Positions 42,397 through 51,631 of a DNA stretch of 51,758 bases are shown in pieces; the stretch's first letter is position 1, and each line of letters begins with the position of its first letter. This DNA comes from Aliarcobacter sp. GTDB lineage: Bacteria; Campylobacterota; Campylobacteria; Campylobacterales; Arcobacteraceae. A program made the translations under genes and the position numbers. The stretch lies in assembly GCA_028690445.1 (NCBI GenBank), contig JAQVBE010000019.1, positions 1 to 51,758 of the forward strand, given 5' to 3'. The notes beneath the pieces are model-generated. The model saw nothing but the letters and a program-made list of their open reading frames with translations, searched no databases and was not told the DNA's origin.

Positions 42397-43248
42397 TTAT
42401 TTTTTAAATAGTTGATAAATCGAAGAGAAATCCTCTTCACCTTTTCCCATCATCTTCATTTTAGAAAACAACTCTTTTGGAATTGCTGCACTATAAAGTG
42501 GTAATTTTAGATTATATGCTAAATCCTGTAAAAGATGCAAATCTTTATTTATTGCATTATTTGAAAAATGAGCAGAAAAATCTTCATCAATTAATTTTTG
42601 AGTTTTTGCTTTTAATACAAGTGATTGACCACCACCAACTCCTAAAATTTCCAAAGCTTTTGCTTTAGGAATTTCACAACTCTCAGCTAATGCCGTACAC
42701 TCTGCAAGTGTTACCATAAATGAACCTAAACATAGATTGTTTATAAGTTTCATTTTTGTGGCACTTGCTGGTGTTTCTAAATGAAAAATCTCTTTTGCTA
42801 TTTTTTCTAAAATTGGTTTTACAGCTTCAAAAACTTCTTTTTTCCCTGAAGCCACAACCGTTAATTCACCTTTTAATGCAGGTGCAACTGAACCAAAAAC
42901 TGGATTTTCAAGATAATTTGCTCCAAAATCATTTACTAATTTGTGAAATTCTAAAACTTCTTCATAATGATTTGTAGTTAAATCAATGATTGTTTTTCCC
43001 TTTAACTCTTCACATAAAAGTCCATTATCACTTGTTAAAATTTGTTTTACAGCAAAACTATCAAATAAACATAAAAAAATCACATCACATTTTTGAAGAA
43101 TCTCTTTTGGAGATGAAACTATTTCATAACCTAAATTTTTTATTTTTTCTATATTTCTATTATAAACAACTAATGTTTCACCAAGTTGTGAAAGCCTTGT
43201 TGTAATTGCAGTTCCTAGATTTCCAAGTCCTATAAATCCTATTGCCAT
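42397..43248 (-). CDS. NAD(P)-dependent beta-hydroxyacid-dehydrogenase-like oxidoreductase
   Basis: The 283-residue protein has the Rossmann start GFIGLGNLGTAITTRL, then the NPVFGSVAPALKGELTVVASG segment (substrate loop) and TKMKLINNLCLGSFMVTLAE with the catalytic lysine. This is the 3-hydroxyisobutyrate dehydrogenase / glyoxylate-succinic-semialdehyde reductase family. The usual DAPVSGG is replaced by ENPVFGS, nearer to the GLYR type. It heads the small operon with the tautomerase and lrgAB. Confidence 0.88.
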   Translation of the reverse strand: MAIGFIGLGNLGTAITTRLSQLGETLVVYNRNIEKIKNLGYEIVSSPKEILQKCDVIFLCLFDSFAVKQILTSDNGLLCEELKGKTIIDLTTNHYEEVLEFHKLVNDFGANYLENPVFGSVAPALKGELTVVASGKKEVFEAVKPILEKIAKEIFHLETPASATKMKLINNLCLGSFMVTLAECTALAESCEIPKAKALEILGVGGGQSLVLKAKTQKLIDEDFSAHFSNNAINKDLHLLQDLAYNLKLPLYSAAIPKELFSKMKMMGKGEEDFSSIYQLFKK

Positions 43249-43344
43249 AAATTTGCTCCTTAGATATTTATTATTTATATTATAGAGAGTTAAAATAAAA
43301 AAAAGATGATATTTTGAAATTAGTTTTGTAATAATTGGGAAGTT

Positions 43345-43371
43345 AATAGATGAGAAAAAATCTCATCTATT
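43345..43371 (-). terminator. Hairpin after tkt
   Basis: AATAGATGAGA, a 5-base A loop and TCTCATCTATT form a perfect 11-bp stem 10 bp beyond the tkt stop. The downstream T-run is poor, so it is a probable but not textbook terminator. Confidence 0.6.
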
Positions 43372-43381
43372 TAAAAAAGTG

Positions 43382-45298
43382 TTATTTTTTGAAATCAGCT
43401 ACAATTTTAGCTTTTAGTTTTGGAATTGTAAATCCAAACTCTTCAAATAAATCATTTGCAGGTCCTGAAGCCCCAAATGTATCCATTCCGAATACAACAT
43501 CAGCAAATTTATAATATTCTAAACCTCGAGCTGCTTCAACAGCATAAACTCTAGTATTTTTATCAATTACTTGGTCAATATAAGATTCATCTTGCTCTAA
43601 GAATAAATCAAAACAAGGAACAGAAACTATATTTGCAATAATTCCTTCTTTTTCTAAAGAACAAGCTGTTTGTAAAGCTAACATTAACTCAGATCCAGAT
43701 GCCATAATTGTAATATTTGCATTTTCTCTTTTTTTAAGTAAGTATCCACCATTTGCAACTGTTCCAAATGCTCTTTCATCTTTTAATACTTTTAATCCTT
43801 GTCTTGAGCAAACAAAAGCACTTGGAGCTTTCATTTTAAGTGCAACTTTCCAAGACTCAACATTTTCAGTAGCATCTGCTGGTCTAAATGTATAGAAATT
43901 TGGTAAAGCTCTAAATTGTGTTAAATGCTCAATTGGTTGGTGTGTTGGTCCATCTTCACCAACTCCAATAGAATCATGTGTCCAAATAAAATGTTGAGGA
44001 ATTGAAGCAAGTGCTGCAATTCTTGCACTTGGTTTTAAATAATCTGAGAAAACAAAGAAAGTTGCAGAGTAAACTCTAAATAATCCATATAAGTTCATTG
44101 CATTTGTCATTGCTGCCATTGCGTGTTCTTTGATACCAAAGTGAATATTTTTTCCATTTGGAAAATCACCCATACCCATTAATTCAGTTTTATTTGATGG
44201 AGCTAAGTCAGCACTTCCACCTAAGAATCCTGGAACTGCTTTTGCAATTGCATTTAAGATTTTGTGATTTGAATCTCTTGTTGCAACACTTGAATCTACT
44301 TCAAAAGTTGGATAAACAACTGAATCAAAATCAGGATTTTGAAGTTCAGCAATTTTTGCTTTGGCGTCTTTACTTAAAGAATCATTCCAGTTATTTTGAG
44401 CAATAGAACCCACGATTAATTTATCGAAAGCACCTTTTACATCAGCTGGTACAAAGAATTTTTCTTCTGGATTAAATCCAGCTTTTTCTTTTGATTTTGC
44501 AATTTCATCATCACCCAATGGCGCACCATGAGCATGGTGACTTCCTTCCATTGTAACAGCACCTTTAGCGATTGCTGTTTTTGCAATAATTAAAACAGGC
44601 ATAGTTGCAGTTTTTGCACTTACCAAAGCTTTGTCAATTTGCTCAAAATTATGCCCATCTATTTCAATAACTTCAAAATCAATAGCTTGGAATCTTTTTT
44701 TAACATTTTCACTCCAAGATAAAGATGTATCACCTTCAATTGTAATATTGTTTGAATCATAAATAATTACAAGATTATCAAGTTTTAAATGCCCAGCAGT
44801 TGCAGTTGCTTCATAAGAAATTCCCTCTTGTAAATCTCCATCTCCACATAAACAATAAACTTTATGATTAATAACTTCTTTTCCAAGAAGATTTTGAGCA
44901 TATTTTGAAGCCATTGAAAAACCAACAGCATTTGCGATACCTTGACCTAAAGGTCCAGTTGTAATTTCAATTCCATGAGTATGACCATATTCTGGATGTC
45001 CTGGAGTTTTAGAGTGAGTTTGTCTGAAGTTCTTCATATCATTTACAGATACATCAAATCCCCAAAGGTGTAATAAAGAGTAAACTAATCCAGTTGCGTG
45101 ACCACCTGAAAATACTAATCTATCTCTGTTCAACCATTTTTCATCAGCTGGATTTACATTTAAATGTTTACTTAATACTGTTGCAATATCAGCTAATCCC
45201 ATTGGAGCGCCTGGATGTCCTGAATTTGCTTGTTGTACCATATCAGCTGCTAAAAATCTGATAGTATCTGCTTGTTTTTGTAATAATTGTTTTGACAT
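43382..45298 (-). CDS. tkt: Transketolase
   Basis: Transketolase moves two-carbon units between sugar phosphates in the pentose phosphate pathway, using thiamine diphosphate. The 638-residue protein has the N-terminal QANSGHPGAPMGLADIA, the TPP-binding GDGDLQEGISYEA with NNITIEGD, and the pyrimidine-domain THDSIGVGEDGPTHQPIEHL with the catalytic histidines. Length is normal. It is monocistronic with a following hairpin. Confidence 0.97.
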   Translation of the reverse strand: MSKQLLQKQADTIRFLAADMVQQANSGHPGAPMGLADIATVLSKHLNVNPADEKWLNRDRLVFSGGHATGLVYSLLHLWGFDVSVNDMKNFRQTHSKTPGHPEYGHTHGIEITTGPLGQGIANAVGFSMASKYAQNLLGKEVINHKVYCLCGDGDLQEGISYEATATAGHLKLDNLVIIYDSNNITIEGDTSLSWSENVKKRFQAIDFEVIEIDGHNFEQIDKALVSAKTATMPVLIIAKTAIAKGAVTMEGSHHAHGAPLGDDEIAKSKEKAGFNPEEKFFVPADVKGAFDKLIVGSIAQNNWNDSLSKDAKAKIAELQNPDFDSVVYPTFEVDSSVATRDSNHKILNAIAKAVPGFLGGSADLAPSNKTELMGMGDFPNGKNIHFGIKEHAMAAMTNAMNLYGLFRVYSATFFVFSDYLKPSARIAALASIPQHFIWTHDSIGVGEDGPTHQPIEHLTQFRALPNFYTFRPADATENVESWKVALKMKAPSAFVCSRQGLKVLKDERAFGTVANGGYLLKKRENANITIMASGSELMLALQTACSLEKEGIIANIVSVPCFDLFLEQDESYIDQVIDKNTRVYAVEAARGLEYYKFADVVFGMDTFGASGPANDLFEEFGFTIPKLKAKIVADFKK

Positions 45299-45454
45299 GA
45301 TTATCCTATTTATTAAGTGGAATTTTGTAATTTTAACGATTATATCTAAATTAAATTAAATACAATATGAAGTAAATACGCTTAAATTTTTGGAATAATA
45401 ATTTTAAAAAAAGCAACATCAGAAGAGTTAAAATCTAATATATAGGATATAAAA

Positions 45455-45880
45455 ATGATTCTAAATATAATTACAAAATCAAGAACTAGGCTTAATTTAT
45501 GAAGATAAACTTGCGGTTGAATTTTATACCCTAAGAAATAATTTATTTCATTTAATAAAACCATTAGATAATTTAATTCTAAAGAATAGTGTTCAAGCAA
45601 TAACTTATAATCAAGAAAAAGCTAATTTATTTGATATTGTTTTTTTAAAAATTCCTACAAATGAACTTTTAGAACTTGAAGAAAAATGGATTATAAATGA
45701 AAAAGAGAGATATTATTCTAATTCATGGGAGCCTTTTACTTTTAAATGAAATAATCACAAAATGGAATAATGTACAATTTCAAACTAGCTTTAATTATGA
45801 ATTATTTATATGAAAATACAAACTACAATGGAGCTGAATTTAAAATTGAGCTTCCATTGAATTCACAAATTATTGAATAA
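45455..45880 (+). pseudogene. Decayed unknown gene with several frameshifts
   Basis: This 570-bp gap between tkt and the PsiE-like gene (45299-45869) holds a damaged gene on the plus strand. A GGATAT site and ATG at 45455 begin MILNI; the frame then moves to a run of 92 open codons (45471-45746, containing ELGLIYEDKLAVEFYTLRNN and ANLFDIVFLKIPTNELLELE) ending in TGA at 45747. It then moves to a second frame (WNNVQFQTSFNYELF) and a third (NYLYENTNYNGAEFKIELPL) ending TAA at 45878-45880. Restoring the frames gives roughly 140 residues. I do not recognise the family. Its end overlaps the PsiE-like stop. Confidence 0.65.
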
Positions 45881-46379
45881 CTTTAGTATTATCTTCTTTT
45901 TGCCATTTTCTTCTCATGTTGTGAATATAAATAATTAATACAAAAAATGTAGATGAAGTGATTCCTAATGCTATTAATAAATCTGTTTCACTAGGAATAC
46001 TTTCAAGTAAAATAAGTTTTCTAATGATTACCACAAAAGCAATTTCTAAAAATGTTAAAGCATAATCAAAACCACTTTTTATAAAAAGTGTTTTTACAAT
46101 AGCAATTACAATCAATGTAAATAGTCCATCTGTTAAAATAGTTTTAATTGAAGTAAAATCTAAAGCACCTTGTGCAAGAGTAAAAGAGACAATTTTATGT
46201 CCTAAACTAAGAAGACAAATAGCCAAATAAACTATCATTATAAGGATAAAGAAATATTTAAGCATATTTATAATTCTTAGTAAAATAGTATCCACTTTAC
46301 TTTCTAAAACCTTATCGATACTATTTACTTTTAAAAAAACTTTCTCTACTAAACCTTTTTTATTCTCAACTTTTTCCAT
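45870..46379 (-). CDS. PsiE-like membrane protein
   Basis: The 169-residue protein has four hydrophobic segments and the phosphate-starvation-inducible PsiE-family layout, including LFTLIVIAIVKTLF and a conserved FLEIAFVVIIRKLIL helix. The family's function is not established. It has a charged N-terminal tail of about 38 residues. I see no Pho-box-like repeat upstream. Its 3' end abuts the decayed gene. Confidence 0.8.
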   Translation of the reverse strand: MEKVENKKGLVEKVFLKVNSIDKVLESKVDTILLRIINMLKYFFILIMIVYLAICLLSLGHKIVSFTLAQGALDFTSIKTILTDGLFTLIVIAIVKTLFIKSGFDYALTFLEIAFVVIIRKLILLESIPSETDLLIALGITSSTFFVLIIYIHNMRRKWQKEDNTKVIQ

Positions 46380-46461
46380 CTTTTACCTTCAAAATACCCT
46401 AGTTAATTTTCGCGAATGTTATCACAGATGAACATAAAAAAAAGATAAAAATAATGTATTT

Positions 46462-49281
46462 CTAAATAATTTTTGTAAATTCTTCAAATAATTTATCTTC
46501 AAGAGGAATTTCTAATTTTAATTCTAATTTTATTGGTTTATTACCTTCATATTTAACACTATTTGCAATTCCTAGATAAATAAAATCTTGGGTCTTTTTA
46601 TCCACTTGCACAAATTTTCTCATAAAAATATGAAGTTTAACTCCATACTTTTGATTTTCAATCAATCTTTCACCATCACCTTTATCTTGAGACATACTTG
46701 GTTTACTTTGATAGGTAAATCTATCTTTTGATAAAAAAGTATTAGAATAATTTGCTGATTTAGAAAACTTATCTTTTTCAATATTTATAAACAAGAAAAA
46801 ATCATCTTGATATTTTAAAAATCCACTTCCTCTGAATGAACTATGAATTTTTGGGAAATTACAAAGTTGAGCAATATTTAACATATTATATTTTCCATAA
46901 AGTTTCAAAAATGGTATTCCAAAATCTCTTGAGCCAAACTCTTCTTCATAAAAATAAATTCCATAATTTAAACTATCTTCAAAAATCTCTTTATATTTTT
47001 TATTTTCTAAAAGCCTTGAAAACTCTTGCGTTTTTTTTACTTTTTTTCCATCAAAATCTATAAGTTTTAAATATCGACTTATTTGAACTGAATCTAAAAA
47101 ATCTTGATTCAAATAAGAAAAACTATGAATTATCGTCTTTTTACAAACTTTATCTAAATATTTATCCAATATTTTAAAAGCTATTTTTTCATCACAAAAA
47201 TCATTATTTAAAAGATATTTTAGTATTACAAATTCGTAAACTCTTTTTATTGGAAGTAAATTTTCGATAAATCTTATAGCTTTTAAAAACTTTTCATTTT
47301 GACACAAAATTTTATATTCATTTTTTATTTTTTCATCTTCAACTTTTACTATAAATTCAATATAAGATTTACTTTCATATATAAAATTCAAAGGATTTAT
47401 TACATCATTAAATTGTAAAAAATCTACCAATTTTGGAACTTTATTTTCCAAAATAGTTTTAAACTCAAAATATTGTTCTTTTAAATATTTTAGATGGTTA
47501 AAGTTTTCATTTTCTATTTGTTTTAAAATTCTATTTTTTGAAATTTCATCCATACTTATAAATGCATTTTTAAAATCTGCAAAGTTATTTTCTAATGAAA
47601 ACTTGATGCTTTCTTTATCTATGACTTTATTTCCAACCAAACTAAGAGCTATTAAATAAGCTTTTTTATGATTTCCTATAAAATCAAGAACTGTTAAAAA
47701 CTCTTTATTTTTATGTTTTCTTAAACCTCGACCTAATTGCTGAACAAATACTATTGGTGAATTTGTCGGTCGTAAAAATAAAACTGTGTTAATAGATGGA
47801 ATATCAATTCCTTCATTAAAAATATCAACTGTAAAAATAACTTCTAAAGAGTTTTTTTCATCTTCAAGTTTTTTTATTGTTTCTTCTCTTTTTTGAATTG
47901 AATCTTCACTTGTAAGACAAAGAGAATTTATTCCTTTTTCATTAAACTTTTCACTCATAAAAAAGGCATGTTCTTTTGAAACACAAAAACCAATAGCTTT
48001 TCTTTTTGTTCCAAAAAAAGAGTAAAAATTCATTTTTTCAATAATAAAATCAGCTCTTTTATTTACACTTAAAAGTTTTGCCAAAACATCAATTTTATTT
48101 AAATCAATATTTTCATAATCTATACTTTGAATATCACTTATCCCAAAATAGTGAAAAGGAACAACTAAACTATGCTCTAAAGCATCATTTAACCTTATAT
48201 CACAAGCTATATTTTCATCAAAAACTTCATAAATAGAGTTTCCATCCATTCTGTTTGTTGTAGCTGTTAATCCCAATAAAAACTTTGGTTTAAAATAATC
48301 TATTACTTTTTTATAACTTGGACTTGTAACATGGTGAGCTTCATCTATAATTATATAATCAAAATAATTTTGTGAAAAATTTGAAAAAGAGTTAGTCATT
48401 GTTTGTATAGTTGAAAAAATATAGTTTTTATCTTCTTCTTTTTTGTTTCCTGTATAAAATCCATAGGTAAAATTATCACCCAAAATTGTCTCAAAACTCT
48501 TTTTTGCACTTAAAAGTATATTTTCCCTATGAACTAAAAAAAGAAGAGTTTTAGGCTGAAATTTTTTTACATCAAAAGCACTAAGATAAGTTTTTCCACT
48601 TCCAGTTGCTGCAATTACTAAAGCTTTTTTTTCTTTTTTTGCTCTCAATTCTTCTAGTTTTTCTAAAGCTTTTTCTTGCATGAAATTCGTTTTTATACTT
48701 TTTCTATAAGCAAATTCAGGAACAAACTCTTTTTTTTGTTTATTTAAGAAATCTGCATATTCTTTTAAAAATTCGTCATTTGCTCCATAAGAATCTATCC
48801 AAAGATTTTCAAATTCATTTAAAACATCTTGTAAAAAACCATCATCTTTTTTTGCGATAGTTTTTACATTCCATTCAATATTTGATTTAAAAGCACTGGC
48901 TGTTATATTTGATGAACCAATTAAGATTTTATAATTATCTTTAAATTCAAAAATATAAGATTTACTATGAAAACCAATATTTGAAGTATTTGAATCATAG
49001 ATTTTTAATTCTATATTTTTGAATTCTTTTATTTTTTCAAGGGCTTTTATTTGAGTGAAATTTAAATATGTTGAAGTTAGGATTTTACCTTTTAGATTTC
49101 TTTTTTCTAAAACTTCAAAACTATCAAGTAAAAGCTGTATTCCCGAGAAATTAATAAACGCCACATTAAAAGTAAATGATTCACACTCTTGCAGTAATTT
49201 TGTGATATGATTATAAAAGTTCGTTGTTTGATTATTAGTTATTAGAGTATTCAAGAAATCCCTTAAATTTGAAGAATACAT
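46462..49281 (-). CDS. PLD-domain DEAD/DEAH helicase with DUF3427-type C-terminus
   Basis: This 939-residue protein joins an N-terminal phospholipase-D-like nuclease domain (HSKSYIF, H105 and K107, then GSSN 122-125) to a superfamily 2 helicase with AATGSGKT (Walker A, 224-231), IIDEAHH (311-317) and a C-terminal helicase half with QQLGRGLRKHKNK. The last 300 residues match the DUF3427 type seen after such helicases. The single HxK motif implies dimerisation for nuclease activity. The architecture occurs in DNA repair and in suspected phage-defence proteins. It stands alone with no methylase beside it. Confidence 0.85.
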   Translation of the reverse strand: MYSSNLRDFLNTLITNNQTTNFYNHITKLLQECESFTFNVAFINFSGIQLLLDSFEVLEKRNLKGKILTSTYLNFTQIKALEKIKEFKNIELKIYDSNTSNIGFHSKSYIFEFKDNYKILIGSSNITASAFKSNIEWNVKTIAKKDDGFLQDVLNEFENLWIDSYGANDEFLKEYADFLNKQKKEFVPEFAYRKSIKTNFMQEKALEKLEELRAKKEKKALVIAATGSGKTYLSAFDVKKFQPKTLLFLVHRENILLSAKKSFETILGDNFTYGFYTGNKKEEDKNYIFSTIQTMTNSFSNFSQNYFDYIIIDEAHHVTSPSYKKVIDYFKPKFLLGLTATTNRMDGNSIYEVFDENIACDIRLNDALEHSLVVPFHYFGISDIQSIDYENIDLNKIDVLAKLLSVNKRADFIIEKMNFYSFFGTKRKAIGFCVSKEHAFFMSEKFNEKGINSLCLTSEDSIQKREETIKKLEDEKNSLEVIFTVDIFNEGIDIPSINTVLFLRPTNSPIVFVQQLGRGLRKHKNKEFLTVLDFIGNHKKAYLIALSLVGNKVIDKESIKFSLENNFADFKNAFISMDEISKNRILKQIENENFNHLKYLKEQYFEFKTILENKVPKLVDFLQFNDVINPLNFIYESKSYIEFIVKVEDEKIKNEYKILCQNEKFLKAIRFIENLLPIKRVYEFVILKYLLNNDFCDEKIAFKILDKYLDKVCKKTIIHSFSYLNQDFLDSVQISRYLKLIDFDGKKVKKTQEFSRLLENKKYKEIFEDSLNYGIYFYEEEFGSRDFGIPFLKLYGKYNMLNIAQLCNFPKIHSSFRGSGFLKYQDDFFLFINIEKDKFSKSANYSNTFLSKDRFTYQSKPSMSQDKGDGERLIENQKYGVKLHIFMRKFVQVDKKTQDFIYLGIANSVKYEGNKPIKLELKLEIPLEDKLFEEFTKII

Positions 49282-49369
49282 TATAATTAAATCAAACGTA
49301 ATTTATAATAAATCACAATTTATTCACACTGTGGATATATGATTTTGCAAATTTAAAAAGGATTATTTT

Positions 49370-49912
49370 ATGAAAAAGTTACTTCTAATTTCACTTATAT
49401 CTCTTAGTTCAAGTTTATTTGCAGGTGCAGATATTGGATTGAGTATTCGTACTCCAATTGGAGAAAATGCAATGCTTGATTTGAATTTTAGATCAGATGA
49501 TCATCGATATGATAATAGATATAGAAATTTTGATTATAAACGATATGGTTATTATGACAACTATGGATATTATTTTGGATATTTTGATAGAACAGGATAT
49601 TTCTATAACAATATTTTCTTCTTATATGATGGTCGATATACATATCATGATAGATTATTTTTAAGAGGTTATTTTAAACCAAGTCATCCACATTATAGAG
49701 AATATAGATTCCATAAAAATAATGATTGGAATAGATCAAGAAATTATAGAAATGACAGAGAACCTGTTTATGGACCATATTATGAAAGAAATTATAATCC
49801 TAATTATAAACAAAAAGATGATAATAGAAAACACTATGATAAAAAACCAAGTAAGTATGATTACGAGGATAACAGAAACTCACACCAAAGAGATGGTCAT
49901 CCTCATAGATAA
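49370..49912 (+). CDS. Secreted Tyr/Arg/Asn/Asp-rich protein
   Basis: A clear signal peptide (MKKLLLISLISLSSSLFA, cleavage near residue 18) is followed by about 160 residues dominated by Tyr, Arg, Asp, Asn and His, with repeated phrases such as YDNRYRNFDYKRYGYYDN and YYERNYNPNYKQ. There is no hydrophobic core after the signal except RTGYFYNNIFFLYDG. I do not recognise the family. A good AAAGGA site precedes the ATG. The next gene starts 8 bp after its stop, so both are likely co-transcribed. It could be an envelope or matrix protein; metal or surface binding is a guess. Confidence 0.75.
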   Translation: MKKLLLISLISLSSSLFAGADIGLSIRTPIGENAMLDLNFRSDDHRYDNRYRNFDYKRYGYYDNYGYYFGYFDRTGYFYNNIFFLYDGRYTYHDRLFLRGYFKPSHPHYREYRFHKNNDWNRSRNYRNDREPVYGPYYERNYNPNYKQKDDNRKHYDKKPSKYDYEDNRNSHQRDGHPHR

Positions 49913-49920
49913 GGTCTAAA

Positions 49921-50643
49921 ATGAGTGAGAAAAGTGTAGTTTATTTTTTAACTTTTGAAGATATAAAAGATAAAAATATTCTATTTAACCACATATATGC
50001 AAATGAAAATTCAAACTTTTATATAAGTGATGATTTATCAAAAGATTTTTATATAAATCAAGCGTTATGTGGTTTTATCTCAACTTCTATAACCCTTGAA
50101 AATGAGTTTTATTTAGTTCCTGAAATGCAGTTTGAATATGCAATATTAGATTTTGAAAATTTGCACATAAGCAAAAAAGTAAAAAAACTTCTAAATAAAA
50201 ATGAATTTGAATTTTGCATAAATACAAATCTTAATTTAGTAATGGAAAATATAGAAAAATCCCATAAAACAAATTGGCTAACATCTAAATATAAAGACTT
50301 AATTCTATCCTTTCAAAATTATATTCATCCAACAATCAACTTTAAAATTTTTAGTATTGAACTTTATGATAAAAATACAAAAAAGTTAATATCAGGTGAA
50401 ATTGGATACAAAATCAATTCAACTTATACTTCACTCACAGGTTTTAGTTCAAATAACAAAAAATACAACAATTGGGGAAAACTCCAATTAGTTCTTTTAG
50501 GAAAATATTTAGAAAAAGAAAACTTTTCTTTTTGGAATTTGGGTCATCCTTATATGCAATATAAATTTGACTTAGGAGCAATTACCTATAAAAGAAAAGA
50601 TTTCCTAAAAAAATGGTTATCAAAAGTTCTAAAAATTGATTGA
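49921..50643 (+). CDS. Divergent leucyl/phenylalanyl-tRNA-protein-transferase-like protein
   Basis: The 240-residue protein lines up with the Aat/LFTR family over its middle and C-terminus: HISKKVKKLLNKNEFEFCINTNLNLVMENI matches the LHVSRSLRR...F..V..AF..V region, GEIGYKINSTYTSLTGFSSN the GGLYGV...F.GESMFS core, and FWNLGHPYMQYKFDLGAITYKRKDFL the D.Q..H..SLGA..I.R..F end (all in outline). Key positions are altered: the GESMFS stretch is replaced by TSLTGFSS and the D-x-Q motif by N-x-G. It may have lost Aat activity or changed donor. It is linked to the secreted Tyr/Arg-rich protein and overlaps the AraC-type gene by 15 bp. Confidence 0.7.
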   Translation: MSEKSVVYFLTFEDIKDKNILFNHIYANENSNFYISDDLSKDFYINQALCGFISTSITLENEFYLVPEMQFEYAILDFENLHISKKVKKLLNKNEFEFCINTNLNLVMENIEKSHKTNWLTSKYKDLILSFQNYIHPTINFKIFSIELYDKNTKKLISGEIGYKINSTYTSLTGFSSNNKKYNNWGKLQLVLLGKYLEKENFSFWNLGHPYMQYKFDLGAITYKRKDFLKKWLSKVLKID

Positions 50644-51504
50644 TACATAAAAACTCAAATCAAATTCATCACTATCATCTAAAAAATCTAATTTATTATA
50701 AATGGCATAAGATGGTTTTGTTGTTGTTTCATATTCACTTTTTGGAAGCCATTCATGATAAACCCAGTGAATAAAGGGCAAAACATCTCCTGTTTTACCC
50801 TTTAAATCAAACTTAGCATAAACACCCTCTGCAATTTTAAAGTTTGGTAATCTATCACTTTCTACTTTTTCTAAATCATCAACAACAATACAACCAATAT
50901 ATTGGCAATCATTTAAAGGAGTAATTGTAGGATTATCATGAAAAAGTGCAATTTGTTTATATGAATGAATATTATTTGTTAAAATCCAAGTTTGAAGTTT
51001 CTGCCATGTTTCTTTAATATTTATATTGTAACCTTTATTTCTAATATAAAAACTCTCAAAAGATGGCATCTTTACAATCATTGGTGTTATATTACTAAAA
51101 TCTGCTTTTGATTGCATTGCTCGTTGGGATTGTTGTAAGATTTTTTTAGAATACTCTTTATATCCACCATTTCTCCAATCTTTTGGAGTCATTTCAAATC
51201 TTTCTTTGAAAGTTTTTATAAATGAAGATTGAGAGGAATACCCACATAAATTTACTATATTTGATATGGTCGAATATTTGTTTGTTAAAAGTAAATTTGA
51301 TGCTTTTTGAAGTCTAATTGATTTAATACTTTCATAAATATTTTTGCCAAAAGCTTCTTTAAAAATCCTGTGCATATGAAATTTACTAACACCTAAATCA
51401 ATACTAAGCTCTTCAATATCAATATTCGTTTCTATGTGGGTATAAATATAATACATAATATCATTTGCTATTTTTGTTCGTTTTTGTAGAGTTTCTTTTT
51501 TCAT
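50629..51504 (-). CDS. AraC-type regulator with GyrI-like ligand domain
   Basis: Residues 8-110 carry two helix-turn-helix units of the AraC type (IEELSIDLGVSKFHMHRIFKEAFG and NIVNLCGYSSQSSFIKTFKERF in outline), and about 130-291 is a GyrI-like effector domain (IVKMPSFESFYIRNKGYNI, ending LSFYVSINF). Proteins of this layout respond to small organic ligands, often drugs. Its stop overlaps the transferase-like gene convergently by 15 bp. The target genes are not obvious. Confidence 0.9.
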   Translation of the reverse strand: MKKETLQKRTKIANDIMYYIYTHIETNIDIEELSIDLGVSKFHMHRIFKEAFGKNIYESIKSIRLQKASNLLLTNKYSTISNIVNLCGYSSQSSFIKTFKERFEMTPKDWRNGGYKEYSKKILQQSQRAMQSKADFSNITPMIVKMPSFESFYIRNKGYNINIKETWQKLQTWILTNNIHSYKQIALFHDNPTITPLNDCQYIGCIVVDDLEKVESDRLPNFKIAEGVYAKFDLKGKTGDVLPFIHWVYHEWLPKSEYETTTKPSYAIYNKLDFLDDSDEFDLSFYVSINF

Positions 51505-51631
51505 GGTTTATTATAGCATTTTTAAACTATAAAATTAGCACTTATAAACAATTTTTAAAGCACTTAAAAAGAAGAAGAATTTACCTAATTTGCCTAAAAT
51601 TGCACCGTTAAATAAATAAAAAGGTTTAGTC

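Noticed and set aside
45382..45600. 72-residue open frame on the minus strand
   Set aside because: It is antisense to the coding-like plus-strand runs of the decayed gene and has no ribosome site or familiar motif.
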